NCBI GenBank assembly: GCA_025345505.1
Contig: JANVCC010000073.1
Span: 6,071,547-6,135,546 of the forward strand
Direction: 5' to 3'
DNA from: Todiramphus chloris collaris
Lineage: Eukaryota > Chordata > Aves > Coraciiformes > Alcedinidae
DNA length: 64,000 nucleotides
Each line of letters opens with the position of its first letter. Position 1 is the first letter of the stretch. Made by a program: the position numbers and the translations under genes. Shown here piece after piece: positions 11,868 through 25,845 of the stretch. The notes under the pieces were generated by a model. It saw only the letters and a list, made by a program, of their open reading frames with translations, made no database searches and was not told the origin of the DNA.

Positions 11868-11935
11868 GGGCAAAACAGGTTGGACTAGATGATCTTTATA
11901 GGTCCCACCCAACCCAAATTTTTCTATGATTCTAG
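11868..11935 (+). mobile_element. CR1 3'-end fragment (about 68 bp)
   Basis: A short plus-strand CR1 tail. It contains GGTTGGACTAGATGATCTTT, AGGTCCCACCCAACCC and a terminal TTCTATGATTCTA octamer pair. Only the 3' UTR end is present, so it is an extremely 5'-truncated insertion. Its close match to the standard tail suggests moderate age. Confidence 0.92.
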
Positions 11936-14900
11936 GTCTCTAACCTCCCTAATTCTGAAACAGCTCATCATGACCCCATCCACTCCCAGCAAGGTTGCCT
12001 ACAAATGCCAACATCTATGAGATACCTGCTCACCCAGATTCTGGGTACTTAAGAAAGGATTTTTCTGGGTAAGGTGGGTCAGGAGAGTCCAGGCAGCTGT
12101 CGTGTCTTTTCACAGCACCAAAAAATGAAGATGAACAACTGCCAGTTTGCTGCTACTTAAGACTCAGGGGATGGAGAGGTGCAAGGCTGAGCCTCAGAAA
12201 TTCAAGCCAGATATAAGACTTGGATCAAAGGTCTAACCAATCAAAAGAAAATTATATGAATGGAACTCAAGACTTTGGAAGGAGAGATAATGTTAATCTA
12301 TGACCAGAAACCAAAATTTTCTCTCATCTTTGCAGAGATGTTTATGTGATTTTGTACAGCAAGAGCCTGAAAACATACAGCCATTTGAGAGGTTTATTTA
12401 TATAAATTAGCTCACTGAAGGCAATGGAATTATTCATATAAGGAATATGTGGTTAGTTCTAGACTCTGAGCCAGTATGCAGTGAGTAAGCTTCTAGTTAC
12501 TGGCTGAGCTAAGCACCACACCCCTTGCTGCTCTGTAGAACCCAGGGAAAGATACTCGTTAACAGGAGTTTATCCCCTTCTTTTTCAGAATACAAATCTA
12601 GTGGCAATGCTACCGATGGTAATCGAGCAGTACTGCTCTTGCTGCTACATTTACAAAGTAAGAACAACAGATAATTGTGCTTAAAAATTACTTCTGTTTG
12701 AGGACTGTTAATAAATTTAATATGGAGAGAGATTTTGAAGCCTCGGTGAAAATGAAAAGCTAATACCATTAAATGGCTGAGGGTGATTATTTTTGCAAAG
12801 AATGTGGATTAGGCTAGCTCTCAGTATAAAAATAAAGAGAATAAAACCATGGTTATAATTTCATCTTGGCAATATAAATAGGATAGACAGATGCTTGATA
12901 TTGTACAGTAATTATAGATGGCTGAACTGAGAATAAGCTTTTTTTTTGTAGATAATGGTTTCTGATTTTGAAGGCCATTTTTAAATCTATGGTTAGGGTT
13001 TTGTCTTCCTGCCAAGGACACGAGTTAAATATTTAGTATAAAGTATAGTGGTGGTTTCTGAGCTTGGCTTTTAATTATAATATGCAAACAGGCTGGTAAG
13101 TCATGGGTCAAACAACATGACATTCACCAAATTGAAAGAGATAAGGGTGGGGGGTGTAATGAGATTATAAATTTATCTGATAATCAGAATTGTGTAATGT
13201 AACTGAAAGGAAAAAAGACCGTGGCATCCTTGTGAGTATTCTGTGCTGCAAAAGGACAAAAATGAAGGAAAAGACCTTTGACACATTCCTGATACTCAAA
13301 GCTGTCTAGCATGGTATCTCTGTGAAGCTGCAGGCTCTGCAATTGATATGCCATAGCTTTCTTAACTGATGCAAGAAAAAAGGAAATGTAGTACTACGGA
13401 AAAGTGAGAGGGAAAAGACAGAGTGGCATTGATGTGATCAGCTTTAAGGGCATTTCACCTGAAAGAACACCTGAGGCAACAGAAGGGGCAATAAATAATT
13501 CAGCAAGAAAATTACATTTCAGAACAAGGAGGTTGTCTTTCCCTTCCCCTCTCAATGAAAAACACTTTCAAAGAACTTTCCGCAGAAACAGCTGCAGAAA
13601 CTTTTGCTGACAAACACTCTCATCTACTTACATTTGGTGAAACAATGCAATCCTCCTCATGCAGAAAGCTGCCCACTGAAAGGACACGAGTCTAGAATAA
13701 ACCCAGCTTCATGAGGAATTAAGGCATCAGATACAACCAATGTTCTCAGGCTGGGTCTCAGCTGGTAGAAATGGTCCTAAGTTGTCCGAGTGCAGGGGAG
13801 CTCTGAGCAGTTACACCAAGGAGCAGCTGCCCTTGGAGGATTCTGAAAAGTTTGGGTAAAGTCAAGTTAATGAAAACGTAAGCTCAGCACACTGCAAACT
13901 GGCACGCAGGAGAAGTGGAAGCATGTTTATCAGCTTGACTTGGCTGCACTGGGGGCGACAAGCAGAGCGTTTTCAATCACTGGAGCACGGGTGCAGCAGG
14001 TAACTCTGTACTGTATGAAGAGCTGGAGAAAGAGTGTGGAGGATTTTAAACAGGGCACAGAAAAACTTAAATTTAAAAGACAAAAATAATATAAGTTAAA
14101 AAAGGAATGGGTAGATCCTTAGCAGGTTTTACATGGGTTGAAACAGAAGTTGGGATATGGCAGATGATCAGGACAGCATAACTTGATTGATAGCATGTGA
14201 GTTACCCCATGGTAAGGTACATCTGCCCTCAACTACGACCGAGCACAAGCACTGCAGGGTGACAGCCTTCCTAATGAAACGGGGTAAACCTGCTTGTATT
14301 CTCTGTATCATGGGACATACCCTTCAGTGGGTCCTGTGGGACAGCTCACAGACTGCAAGGTCACACCTAACTTTGGACCCATGCTCGTAATTGTGGTATC
14401 ACAACATCATGATTTTGCTGGCAGCAAAGGCTGGCACTGCAAGTGTTTGGCCTCTCTTGGATGCTGCTGCTCACCACTGTCCTTTCCTGGGCTGATGAAA
14501 CTATTAGTGGAGTTAGGCTCTAAGCAGGACTATTTTAGCTTTCAGGGAACAGGCTATAAAACCAGATCCCTGACATGGACTATGAAAAAAAAAGCCAAAT
14601 CCTCCAATATTTTCTTCTTAATTCTCATTTTTAAGTCCTACAGGCAAGGTTCTACAAACAGATGAATCATCACATCTGATGGAACAGTAACCTAGAGGAG
14701 GTGGAAAAGCAAGAAGCAGAATGAAACAGGGGACAGGACATCATGAGGGTTATGTAATGTGGCTTTGTTGCCAAAGAAAGACCACCACGGCAGCTTTGGT
14801 GCTCAGCCTACGTGCTTTTGTATCAAGTGTGAATTCACCAGGTTTAAGAAGGCAAAGATCTAAGTGGGGCTGCAGATGGCTAGAGAGAAAAACAAAGTTA

Positions 14901-17619
14901 GATGGAGATAATCAGAGAAAAGCAACAGATTCCTGTTTCTAAAGTTAAGACACATTGAAAGTTTTCTACTTTTGCTATGCACAGTCTGCTAGGAGAGAGG
15001 CAGCTCTTACCTATCTGAAAACATCTTCAAATTGAACTGTGCTTTCAAATGAATATTATGTATTTTTCAGCCACGCATTCCAACTCATGCCTAGCGTGAT
15101 GCTTTCTTAGATCTCATGTAAACAAAGGTTCCAAAGATCCGCTGAGGATTTCCCCATGTAATTTTAAGGCAAGCATAAAAGAGGAAAAAAAAACCCCAAC
15201 CCAGTAAGCTTTTCAAGAAACAAATTCACTTAACTGGTTCGTGACAAAGTCCCCAAAAGAGGAAATGTCCAGAAGGTTTCCTAATGTTTCTCCAATATGT
15301 AAGGAACACAGTATTCTGGCTTGAAGTGGCAGAAAATCTTCTTGCAAAATTCTCCTTTCTGGGGAGTATCCACTGATTCGTGTGCCACCATAATCCTGTG
15401 AAACTGTAATGGGCTTCTGGCATCAGCTAGTTTCTATCCATTAATAGAGTCTTCTCATTCTTATTTGTGGATTCATTATTATCATTGTGTATGAGGTGAA
15501 CTGTATTCACTAGAGGAGATTACAGATAACTGGGAGTAAGAGAGGATGAAACATTTAAACCCTTACAGAATTCCTACTGATGTCAATAGGAGTCTTTCCA
15601 CAGCTTTAGTGGAGCATGAGCTATGCCCTCATTTATCTGACATTTTCTCTGAGCTTCAGAAATGCCTGTAGTTACACATATTCATTAAAAGTCTGTCTAC
15701 TAAGAACAAAGAGTGAATTAAGGATTATATAGTTATATATCCAAAAGTAGGTAAGTGCTATTTTATGCACATTATGATAGTGGGAAGTAAAATTAATTAT
15801 TGATGCTTGAAGAGGTTTGAATGCAATGATTTACTGTTGAGGACAGGTACACATGCAGTTGCTAGAACAACAGAGCTCTGCTACACGAAGTACTCTAAGC
15901 TCCTAAAAATAAACTCCAGCTCATTACAATTAATAGCTGAGATGTCACTTCATTCTATTTAGTGGAATCAAGTCAATATTGTTCACGAGGTGAAGAGAAG
16001 TTACACGTGACATATGGCTAAACACTGAAACCCACTGAAGCGTGTCTTTGGATATGACACCGGAACAATTCCGTTGGATGACTAAAAGCCTCCTGTTTCT
16101 AAAGGCAATCTAACATGGCTCTGAAGCCTGGAAGGTGAGTTGCCGCTAGATGCACATGGTAAATCTCTAGTAAGAGAGCAAACCTCCCCGCTAACCTCAC
16201 ACAAATCACTGAACCCTTCTCCACTCAGTAAGGCTGTGCTTAGACTCCGTGGCAGGGGCGTTCCGTGCTGCACCCAGCTGCCAGTTCTCTTTGAGTGCCC
16301 AGTATCCCAGCTGTTAGACACAGCCCCGGTCCCCTGCAGTGCTGTGAGTGAAGTGACAGAAAACGTGACCAGCCCAGTGTCACAGCAGCACATTCATTCA
16401 CGCTCAGGCGATGAGCTGCTTTCAGCTCGTGGAAATTCTGTTTGTGGCTGGGAGCAAGATGCTAAATCCACAGCATCCTTTGAGTAGGTTTTGCCATTCC
16501 CGTGACAACTGTGCTATGAAATGCCAGGTGGTGTTCACCTCCCACCCCATCTCTCGGTTCTGCCCACCACAGAAAGGGAAACACTTGCATGGCACAGCAT
16601 CCTTATGTGAAAACTAATGCTGTGTAAAGCAGCTTGGCTAGTTCTAGGCTAGTTCCAACTTCAGTGAGTGTCTGTATGACACTGCAAAACAAGCAAGCAA
16701 TTCAATACCAATATTCTCCACATATTGGTGAGGGTATCCTTTGTAAACCCAGCCCCACATTTGCCCCCGCTCTCTTTGCAGTATACCACAACCAGCACTA
16801 CTTGTTTCCAAGCATAAGCAATTTTCTACATATCTAGTCGAGGAAGAGAGAACAGCCTCTCCAGACAGCAATCCCTTCCTTCCTTAGCTAGCTAATTGGG
16901 AGTGTTACACAAACATCTCCCACAAGAGACCTTTCTCCACGCACCTGAAAATCACTTGAATACACAAAAAGGTGAGCAGGTCCATTGAAGAAGTAATACT
17001 TTTTACGTAGTTAATTTTCAGAGTGTAATGGGTATTTATTATTATTTAATATTTGTTCTTTGGTTATGTTTACAATCTGTGAGGAAGGCACTGCCTCCTC
17101 GTCCTGGTATTGTACATAATAAATTAGCCTCCTTAAAGCTCTCCTTGTCTGAAAACCTAGTGGCCTAAAAACCTGGAGTATGAATGCCCAATATAACAAA
17201 TTGAGGAGCCAAAGAACAGAGGTAGAGTTAGGGTCAAATAATAGGAAATGAACAACTTGTAGCTGGTCTGGAGAAGGGATTAACATGGTCACTTGTTAGA
17301 AAGCAGCGTGCTTCTGTCTGAACTGTGGAAATAGAGATTGGCTTCTTTAAGAGGCAGAAGTGAGATACGGTTTCCATCTCTTAAAAAATCCATAAAATTA
17401 AAAACTGTAACAACCAAATGAAAACTTTTGTTTTGCTGGTGAAATGAGTTTCCATTCCCTTCTCCAACTGTATGTAAGAATCAGCAGTTCTTGCAGTTTG
17501 CCTGCCTAAATGAGGATAATCCTTGACTGTCCATCTTTACAGGAGAAGGAATGAAGGCAGGAAGGAAGAAAGGCTATAATAATACATTATATATATACAT
17601 ATATATATATCTCAATCAA
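11936..17619. other. Noncoding single-copy-looking DNA
   Basis: No gene recognised over about 5.7 kb. Open frames at 14294-14665, 16140-16487 (plus) and 17011-17292 (minus, with a hydrophobic N-terminal half) have no similarity I can name. A near-palindromic CCTACTGATGTCAATAGG motif lies at 15572-15592 and is discussed in the findings. A TA/CA microsatellite closes the interval at 17588-17610. Confidence 0.55.
17588..17610. repeat. (TA)n microsatellite with one CA interruption
   Basis: About 23 bp of alternating T and A with a single C (17598). It lies just upstream of the decayed CR1 copy that begins near 17620. Confidence 0.85.
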
Positions 17620-17749
17620 AACTTGGATAGACAAAGCCCTAGGTAACCTGATCTAACTTTGAAATTAACCTCACTTTGAATAAGAGGTTGGAATAAATGA
17701 TCTCCAGAAGTCCCTTACAGCTTTATTTAAAGGTTTCTATGCTCTATGA
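17620..17749 (+). mobile_element. Highly diverged CR1 3' end
   Basis: A decayed plus-strand CR1 tail. The phrases AAAGCCCTAGGTAACCTGAT, CACTTTGAATAAGAGGTTGG and AATGATCTCCAGAAGTCCCT correspond in order to the CR1 3' UTR (GCCCTGGGCAACCTG, CTTTGAGCAGGGGGTTGGA, GATGATCTCCAGAGGTCCC). The octamer tail survives only as TTCTATGCTCTATGAA. Divergence is visibly greater than in the other copies, so it is probably the oldest CR1 insertion here. Confidence 0.82.
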
Positions 17750-20700
17750 AGACATTTTACAACGAACTATATAATTTGCAGTTCAAGATGAGGATTGACA
17801 CTTATTGCCAAGATGAGAAAAGGAACCTTATGCTACTACTTCCCAAGTGGCACATGTCACTCACAAAGTTTGGACGTAAGCATAAAGCAAAGGCAGAGGG
17901 AACATCTAGTTCGAGCTGGGTAAATTGCTGCTACTGCACAAAGTACTGTGGAATCATGGAAAAGTTTGTGGCTGCTTCGCAAGCCCTTGCCGAAACCAAC
18001 AACTTGTTTTCTCTGCAAACCTGCAATGATATCTAGTACCAGTTGAATATTTGCTTCCTGAGCCTTGGCCAAAGTTCAAGCAGAGCTTAGCTGCAGAGTT
18101 CTCAGTGCAGCACCATCCTGTTAAGCGAGGGGCTGAGACAGCGCCGGGCTAGGGCAGTAGGTTGGTCAGTCAGTCACCCACTAGTAAGCACAGGGTACTG
18201 CAAAATACCTTCCAGACAGGGTTTTGTAAGCTTAAACAGCCTCACCTCTGCAAAGTTGGGTGTCTTAATGCAGCCCACTGAAGCACCACAGTACGTATGC
18301 AGCGTGTATTAGCCATTTAGACTGGCACCATCTCAGCCAGACAGATTGCAGACGGCCGAGCTAACTGCCCACTGGCTTCGTGCTAGAAAGATGGAAGATA
18401 TGAGGGCTATGGAAAAATTACTGATAAATGTAGTCTAAACAATTTCACTCCATTCTAAATGTCAGCCTGAAATTTTCCAGAGTTTTAATCTGCCAGGTGG
18501 ATGCGAGATGGTGATTTCAGCTGAATGATTCCCAAACTTTATTGTCCCAGTCTTATTTTAAAGCATGAACCTTGTTGGAACAGGCCAAGAACACCCACAT
18601 GGATAAGGTGGGCTGGTGCTTCTCTTTCACTAGCTAAAAACTGACAAATAGGTTTTATTTCCTTTGATGCTCTACTTGTATTATTGTAAATCCCACTCAG
18701 CTCTGGAAAAGAAAAATGAGACATAGCACAATTATACCTTCTTCTAAAGGAGTAGGGGATTTGCTAGGGAATTTTGTACAACTGTGGGAGGCCAAATACA
18801 TCAAAATATTCTCTATGAGGCTGATAGATTGCTGTACTGAAAAGGTAACGCCTGGATGAATGTATCTGTAGGTAGCCATAAAAATGCTGTGAAGACAAGG
18901 GGAGGAAATTAAAGGAGCTGAAACATGACCTAGCAACACAGAAGTGGTTTCAGAAACAAGTGCTGACACTTGGGAAGACAGGTCCTTCAGGAGCGAGACT
19001 GTAAGCTCTACAGCATTTTGCAGGAGGCCATGGAAGTCAGCGTGAGTAGCCCATAGCTGGCTCTCAAGTGCTAGGTCTCCTTGCTTTCCATACAATAAGA
19101 AAAATATTTATTTTACGTCATTCTTGGCAAGTTCAGGAAGGAGGAAATACCAACACATCTGCAAAGGGGCTTTCTCTCCACAGAGGGCAGCTGCTGTTTG
19201 CCCCATTTTCTTCTAGGTGGGCATAAGCATGTTAGGAGGGGTAACTTTAAATAGAAGCTCTGGAGTACCCTGGGAGGGCAAACCTTTTGGGGGACCTGTA
19301 CATCTGTGTGGTGACATCCCGTGGCTATGTTTCTTTCTCAGCATCACTGCCTACTGTTCAAGATTCAATTGCTCCTTGGAGGCTTCACTGCTGGCTGAAA
19401 GATACTTCAGGGAAGAATTGCTCCCCTTCCAAACTTTGCTGAATACATATATCTGAAAACATAAATTAGACTTGAAGCCTATTCTTTTTTTTTCCCTACA
19501 CCACTGCAGAGATTTTCCAGAATCAAAGCACAAGGTCTGGAAAACAAAAGAAGGCCAACAGAGAGCTGTGTGAGTCAGAGAACTGGCAGCATGATGCAAG
19601 GCTGTTCAGTTCCAGCCCACAGGGACAAACCAAATTGAGAGTACCTGAAGGTCACCTCTATCTGCTGGCTCTCAGCTGACCTATGTGAAATGAATCCTTG
19701 GTCTCAGTCCATGGCTCAAGTGAAGAGCGGGCAATCCAGAAACAACTAACAGTCCTTGAATCTGACAGTGACCTGCAGGAGGTATCTTTTCTGTGTCCTT
19801 TTTTATACAGGCTCAGCTAACCAGTCCTATTTGTCTGTCGCCTTCTCCTCATCCAAAGCTACAGCAGAGCAATCTTCAGGAAGGGACAGTCAAGGCTGGA
19901 TCCCTTCAACACTTTGTAAATTACTGTCTCCAGGTTGTTCAGTTAGTATTTCTCCATCACTTCACATTCTGCCTCCTTAATTTATGCTCACCATTGTCAC
20001 TTGCTATAGCAGGAAGTACGACATCCTGGCACACGGCCGCTGTCTCTCTTAGCTGGAACAGAGTCCACTGCTTCTCCCACTTCCTTGAATGTGTTTATAG
20101 ACTGTCCCAGCCTTTGCTGGAGTACAGCAGGTTCCCCTTGGTGCAGGCACATGCTGTCGGTAAGTTGTACCAGCACTGAATAAAACATCATCTCTTTACA
20201 TACTCCTCAGTAGCTGTTAGCAATGGCCTAAAATTCATGTTAATATGGGTAGTAAAGTTTGCCCTATATTTTTTATGAGACTGGATTTCTTTCTATCATC
20301 AAGGAAAATAAATAAAAGTATCTGTTAACACTTAAACTAACAATACAAAAGCTGCAGTTCTCTTCACGCATTAGCTTCCACCACCCTGAAATAATCATAC
20401 CCCATAGTAAGATACAGTGTCACTTGTGGTGTCCTTCCTTGAAATTCTGAAGGACAGAAAAGAGGATCCTCCTACGGTTTCATTTGTGCTGTTAAATACT
20501 CTCCTTTTCAGGTAAATTCCTGATTCTTCAGTATGAGTAATAGCAGCAAAATCTGCGTGATGAAGTAAGGTCTGTGTGTTCTTGTGTGTCTGTACTGAGT
20601 CTGGCTGCGTCAGGCTCCAATCTTCAGCTGAGTCTTTGGGTACTGCCAGAAAATGATGGTGGTTCTTATTTGTGGTGATGGAATGTGGATTTTTGCCTTT

Positions 20701-22128
20701 AATTTAGGCCAGAACCACTTATGGAAGTACGAAAGTGTTTATGTGATGGAACTGATGAGCAGGGTAAATGCACTGCTGAAAAAATCCCATGCATTCTGGG
20801 ATTCCTAACGTGCTTTCATCTTCTAAATGCAGAGATAAAAAATATTGCACAGACAGCAGTTAGTATCTATAACAGAAACGAATTTAAGAAAATAGTATAG
20901 AGATTTTACTACTGCACCCAAAGACCTCAGTGTGTCATTATACATAGTGCACAAGTGTCACCAGCTGGCACAGGAAAGCTCTCCATGACAGAACAGCACA
21001 TGCTATAACGACCGATACGAAGACAGCACTTGATGTGGAGTGAACTAGCTACAGAATACAGCAAGCAGGATTTGTAGATGGGACAAAACGAGCTGGTAAG
21101 GTTTTCAAGTAGGGACTAAGTCTCCTAAAATTCTTGGACTAAATTGCCTGGTCCTGAGAATAAAGAAAGCTGCTGGGGGAAGTTCTGTGTGCTCTTACAT
21201 GTCTAGGAAATGAGCTTAGTAGTTTCCCAATTGAACTCATACTGAGGAGAACATCCAAGGAAAGATTCAGCTTTGCTCCGGATCGCAAGCCTCAAGAACA
21301 TTGTTAGAGAAGCTCAGATCCAGATGCTACGGTGCTTCCTAAGGCAACCTCCACACCATTTCTCATTCTTGCATCTGTGGCTTGCAGAAGCCACCCAAGA
21401 AAAGTGGGTTTTCATGACACACAAATTCAGGGAGAGAGGATTCTCAAATGAGAATAAGCCTCACTTAGGGCATATAGAAAGGAAAAGAAAGTTAATGCTA
21501 AAACACCTCTAAGAACATGTTGTCCTTTTAAATTAAGGACAAAATTAATTCATTACAGAACCGAAAAATCTGCGTGATCTTTTAAACTGGGTAGGGTGTT
21601 CTTATGAAGTTAAATAACAGATTCTGTGCTATGCAAATTAGAAAACAAGAGAAATAATAGACATAACTAAAACACACATCCCTAGGAGCACGCTGATCCT
21701 CACTCACATCGCCTCGCATCTTGAGCTACCACCTAAGCCTGTGGAAAATGCGTTCACATGCTGCTCTGAGTGGGCATCATTTTACGCTTCCTTTGCAAAG
21801 TTGACAGTCACCACATCATCTGGTAATGGCAAATTGGACTGGACATATTTATCATAGGAATGTTTTCCATTAGCCCATCCTCCAAGAGACAAATACAATT
21901 ACACATATTGAACATCACCACTTTGAGGTCAACACAATTTAGCAAGAGTAAAAATAAATCATCTTTGCTCTGGTAGAGAAACAGACACCTTTGTCTTGCC
22001 AACTGCCTGACTGTACTAGTGAGCAGATGTGATTTGAACTGTTGGGGCCAACTTTATCTGATGTGTAACCACACACACTTCAGTCAAGCAAGCTCAGGAA
22101 TTAATTCCTCAATCTGCAATAAAATTGG
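17750..22128. other. Noncoding DNA, no repeat or gene recognised
   Basis: Single-copy-looking sequence. The longest open frame of the whole window is on the minus strand at 18697-19095 (132 codons), with no recognisable domain or signal; see findings. Overlapping plus-strand frames at 19756-20179 also lack similarity. No mobile element was seen. Confidence 0.5.
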
Positions 22129-22162
22129 CCCCCCCCCCCTTTTTTTTTTTTCTTTTTTTTTT
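22129..22162. repeat. Oligo-C/oligo-T tract
   Basis: Eleven C, then twelve T, one C and ten T. A pure pyrimidine strand of 34 nt. Such mirror-like homopurine/homopyrimidine runs can adopt non-B structures and are prone to length errors in sequencing, so the exact length may be uncertain. Confidence 0.9.
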
Positions 22163-23457
22163 CCATTGGGTAATTTGATGCCTCCAGGGTACTTGACCTG
22201 GGATTTATGTGGACTCTTCACACATCACCAGGTCCTCTGTGCCCAACAGAAGTGTGTGCTGTTGATTATTTGTGTAATTTTGCCACTTACAGGCCAGAAA
22301 CAGAACCAACATTATTAATGAAGCTATACGTGTGATTTCATTTACCATGAATTACGTGGTAATTTATCCAGCGTGATACTTTAATAAGCATACATTTAAT
22401 GGATGATATGACTTATTATACACCTTATAAACTCCTAATGATATTTCACATATCTTCTGTCTGGAATTCTGTGACAATCTCCCTTATAGCTATGATTGGA
22501 AAAAGCTGCTCTTCTAGGGAAGAGCCCTAGAAACACAGTTTATCATAAGCAGATCACTTAGTCTCTCAAAATTTTCACAAAACTGGATTCAACTTGCATA
22601 GTTTCTCTTTTTGTTATGCACGTTGACATGATCATCAAACGGGCAATATACTGAAGACTGAAATTCTGCGATGACTCATAACTGCTACAAAGATTAAAAA
22701 AGATCAGAAAATAGAGTAATCCTTACAATGTTCTTACAACGACCTTTTAGTTGTGATACCAACTGAGTTCAAACTAAATTCTCATGATGGGAATCGTAAT
22801 GAACATCTGTGGCTATTAAAAAACTAACCTGTTTCCACATCTCTGAGTGGTTTCACTGTTTCTCCTCAACAGGCAGTGACAAACTAACTTTCCAAAACTG
22901 CCTTCTTTTTGAATTACCTGCATTTTCTCTGCTAACTTGATAAATCAGCAACTGCATATGACTCGCTGACTATATCATTAACAGTTTAGTATAATAATTG
23001 GCACGGTGATTGAAGAAAGCAGAACTGTGTGCTGTGAAACTCTGTGCGTATCAATCACAAGTGGCAATCCCAGCTTTCTCAACGCTCTAAAAATCCCCCT
23101 CATTAGTGTCAGTTTCCTTATTTTTAACACATTTAAAGCATTTTATTACAAGCAAGTGAAAACTGCTTTGTACTTAGCAAACTATTGTTGCAGATGACAA
23201 AGCTGATGACTAAAGTTTCCAGGGTATTACAAAATGGCAGAGTGAAAACTTTATCAGGTGATCACAACAAGGTAAAAATTGTTGGAGAATGAATGAAGGA
23301 GCTCACAAGGTGTGCTGAAAAGGAACTACTTTAGGTATGCAGAATCATCCTTACGAAGTAAAATTCCACCATACACAGTATTTTTCCCAAAGTGGTCATC
23401 TTCAATGACCTGGAAAGTGAGTACCGAGTGGGTTTGGAACCAGGGAGAAGTGAATTG

Positions 23458-23475
23458 AAAAAAAAAAAAAAAAAA
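23458..23475. repeat. Poly-A tract, 18 nt
   Basis: Uninterrupted A18. The upstream sequence is not a recognisable retrocopy, so it is listed as a homopolymer only. Confidence 0.9.
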
Positions 23476-25825
23476 TTGGGCCAAAACTCAAATGTGAGAA
23501 CAGAGAAATGATAAACGAAGGTTAACTTATCTAAGCAGATGATCTTTTTCATTCTCCCTGCTTCGGTGGGGTTTCTTTCTCCTTGTAATGACTATTTGAA
23601 GTTCCAAAGAAGGGGAGCTGCAGGCAGCAGGTGCAATAGCATCACCATTACCATCTTCTCCATTTCAACTTGTTCATACACTATGCTCCTTTCCCAGGGT
23701 GTTTGCAGCTGGTATGTAGTTGCTGGCGCTAACTGAAATCACCCGGTAAGGTCATTTTTATTATTAGTTGCATCTTGCTGAGGGAGCTCATCATCGATCA
23801 GATTCTTCGACTATGCTTAAGTCTGTTCACTGATGCGTGTTATAGCTAAGAGATGCAAAGCGGTACCACAGATGGTGTAACTCATGAGGCAAAGCCAAAA
23901 TAAATAAAGTAGACAAAGAGAAGTAGTAATGCCGTTGCGTCAGTGAAAAGAGTCACTTAACCAAAGCAATGTTCTGAATCATACAAAAGACAGCCCAAAG
24001 ATGACTGCAAGATAGTTCTGTTGTCTACTAAAGGAAACGGTTCAGAAGAAAAACCCCACAACTTAGTCTACTCTAAACTCTGTTTGAAGGCAGCTGAAAG
24101 TGTCTCAGTAGGGGTTAAACACGGAATAAGAGATGTAAGGATGGGGACTCTGCTGAAAACTCTCTCCTCAGCTGTGGATGGGAGACTTACCAACCAAAAC
24201 AGAGAATGTTTTCAGAAGAGCTTTCACCTCTGTAGTCTAGGCAACAATAAAGTTGTAATGCAGAAACTTAAGTAAAAAATCATTGCAGATGTACTGGCTA
24301 TAGGCAAGAAAAAAATCTGAAGAAAAGCAGTATTTCAGTACACAACTTCATGATCTAAAAAGGTAATTTCCTACCACAACCGATATTTTCTTTCTGTATG
24401 CTTCATCAAGAGACTCAAGTTTTCACCTGTATATGACTAAGTGAAGAGACCAGGAAGTCCTGGGCAACTTAATGGCATTCACATTAACTACAGTTTATGC
24501 TAAATTTGATGCAAAACTTTTAAAAGTACATAGAAGATGTGCTATGCTTCGGAGCCAAGTGCAAGAAAATGTGTGCACTGAATCACAAACTTAATGAAAG
24601 AGCCGTTTGTTTTTCTGAATTGTACATGAGTGGATAATTATTTCCAGCAAGCAATTTTTGTCTGCTTGTCTACAGAACAATGCTGCAACATCACAATACT
24701 TCTCCATCTCCACTATCAATTTATGTACATAATAAGAATCAGGAAAACAGTCATTGTGGCTGGTGTCTTTTACAACAACAACTGGCTCATTAACCTTAAG
24801 TAGATCTTTCTGACCTTAGCACGAACAAAACAAAGCTAGAGTGACAAGATACGTGTAGATCCTGCCTGTGCCAGGAAACACAGAGGACTCGACTACCATC
24901 TTGCCATATCTCATGTGCTCTGGCACAAGACTGAAGAGTAAAACAGTTCAGGTGACTTCAAATACAGTCTAACTGTATGGAAACCAGACCATGCCCACAA
25001 CAGTTATGGGCTGAGCACGACAGCAAACGGGCAAAAGCAAAGTGTTCTTCTGATAAACTCTCTACTACAACGTTTCTTCACGCTCACAGCCATGCCCTTA
25101 AGTAGAGGTTTGGTATCACCCTCAAACAGTTGGCGTTGGTCTGTTCCCCTGGTCACTCAGTGGTGCTCCTATTGACTATCTAAATAGCAATGGAAAGATT
25201 GCTGGAGCTTATTCCTGTGGCAGGCACACAAGGGCACCAGAACAGTGCCATAAAAGCCCTTTTTTGGAGAAAAATACCACAAGGTACTGCCTACACCCAG
25301 CAAGTCACTCTGAGAAATGAGGATGGGGCCAACTTCTGAAATCTCCTGCGGGTGATGGGAAAAAACATCCTGAAATCTTTGTCTCTGTGGTTCTGCTTTG
25401 CGCACCTTTCCTGAAAATAGAAATATTTTGGAAAAAACGAACAAACAAAAAACCCCCACCAAAACCATAAGACAATTATTTGAAAAAAAATGTTTGTGAA
25501 GCAGATGTTTAAAACTCAAAAAGCAAGAAAATGCCACGGGACACACGCAAGAACCACTTCCTCCAAAATGCTATGATACCAACTGGAAACACAACTGGTG
25601 GAAAATCCTACTGAGATATGCACATTAGGGAAATGCTTTAACAGTTCCCAGAGTTAATAAGAAGTAGCTGTAGTGAGCTAATGCATAAATGGAAATAATG
25701 CCTAAGATGATCAGTTTTACAGATAAGATTTTTCCTATGCTATTTTTGGATGAATTGGTAAATTGCTTTTCACTATGAGTAATAACTGCTCATACCATGG
25801 ATTAATTGTAGTGCAGCTTGATTAA

Positions 25826-25845
25826 TTTTTTTTTTTTCCCCCCCC
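25826..25845. repeat. T12C8 homopyrimidine tract
   Basis: Twelve T followed directly by eight C, similar in composition to the tract at 22129-22162 but with the order of bases reversed. Confidence 0.9.

Noticed and set aside
17011..17292. 93-codon minus-strand frame with a hydrophobic segment, possible membrane protein exon
   Set aside because: Hydrophobicity follows from T-rich sequence, there is no family similarity, and no convincing exon boundaries were seen.
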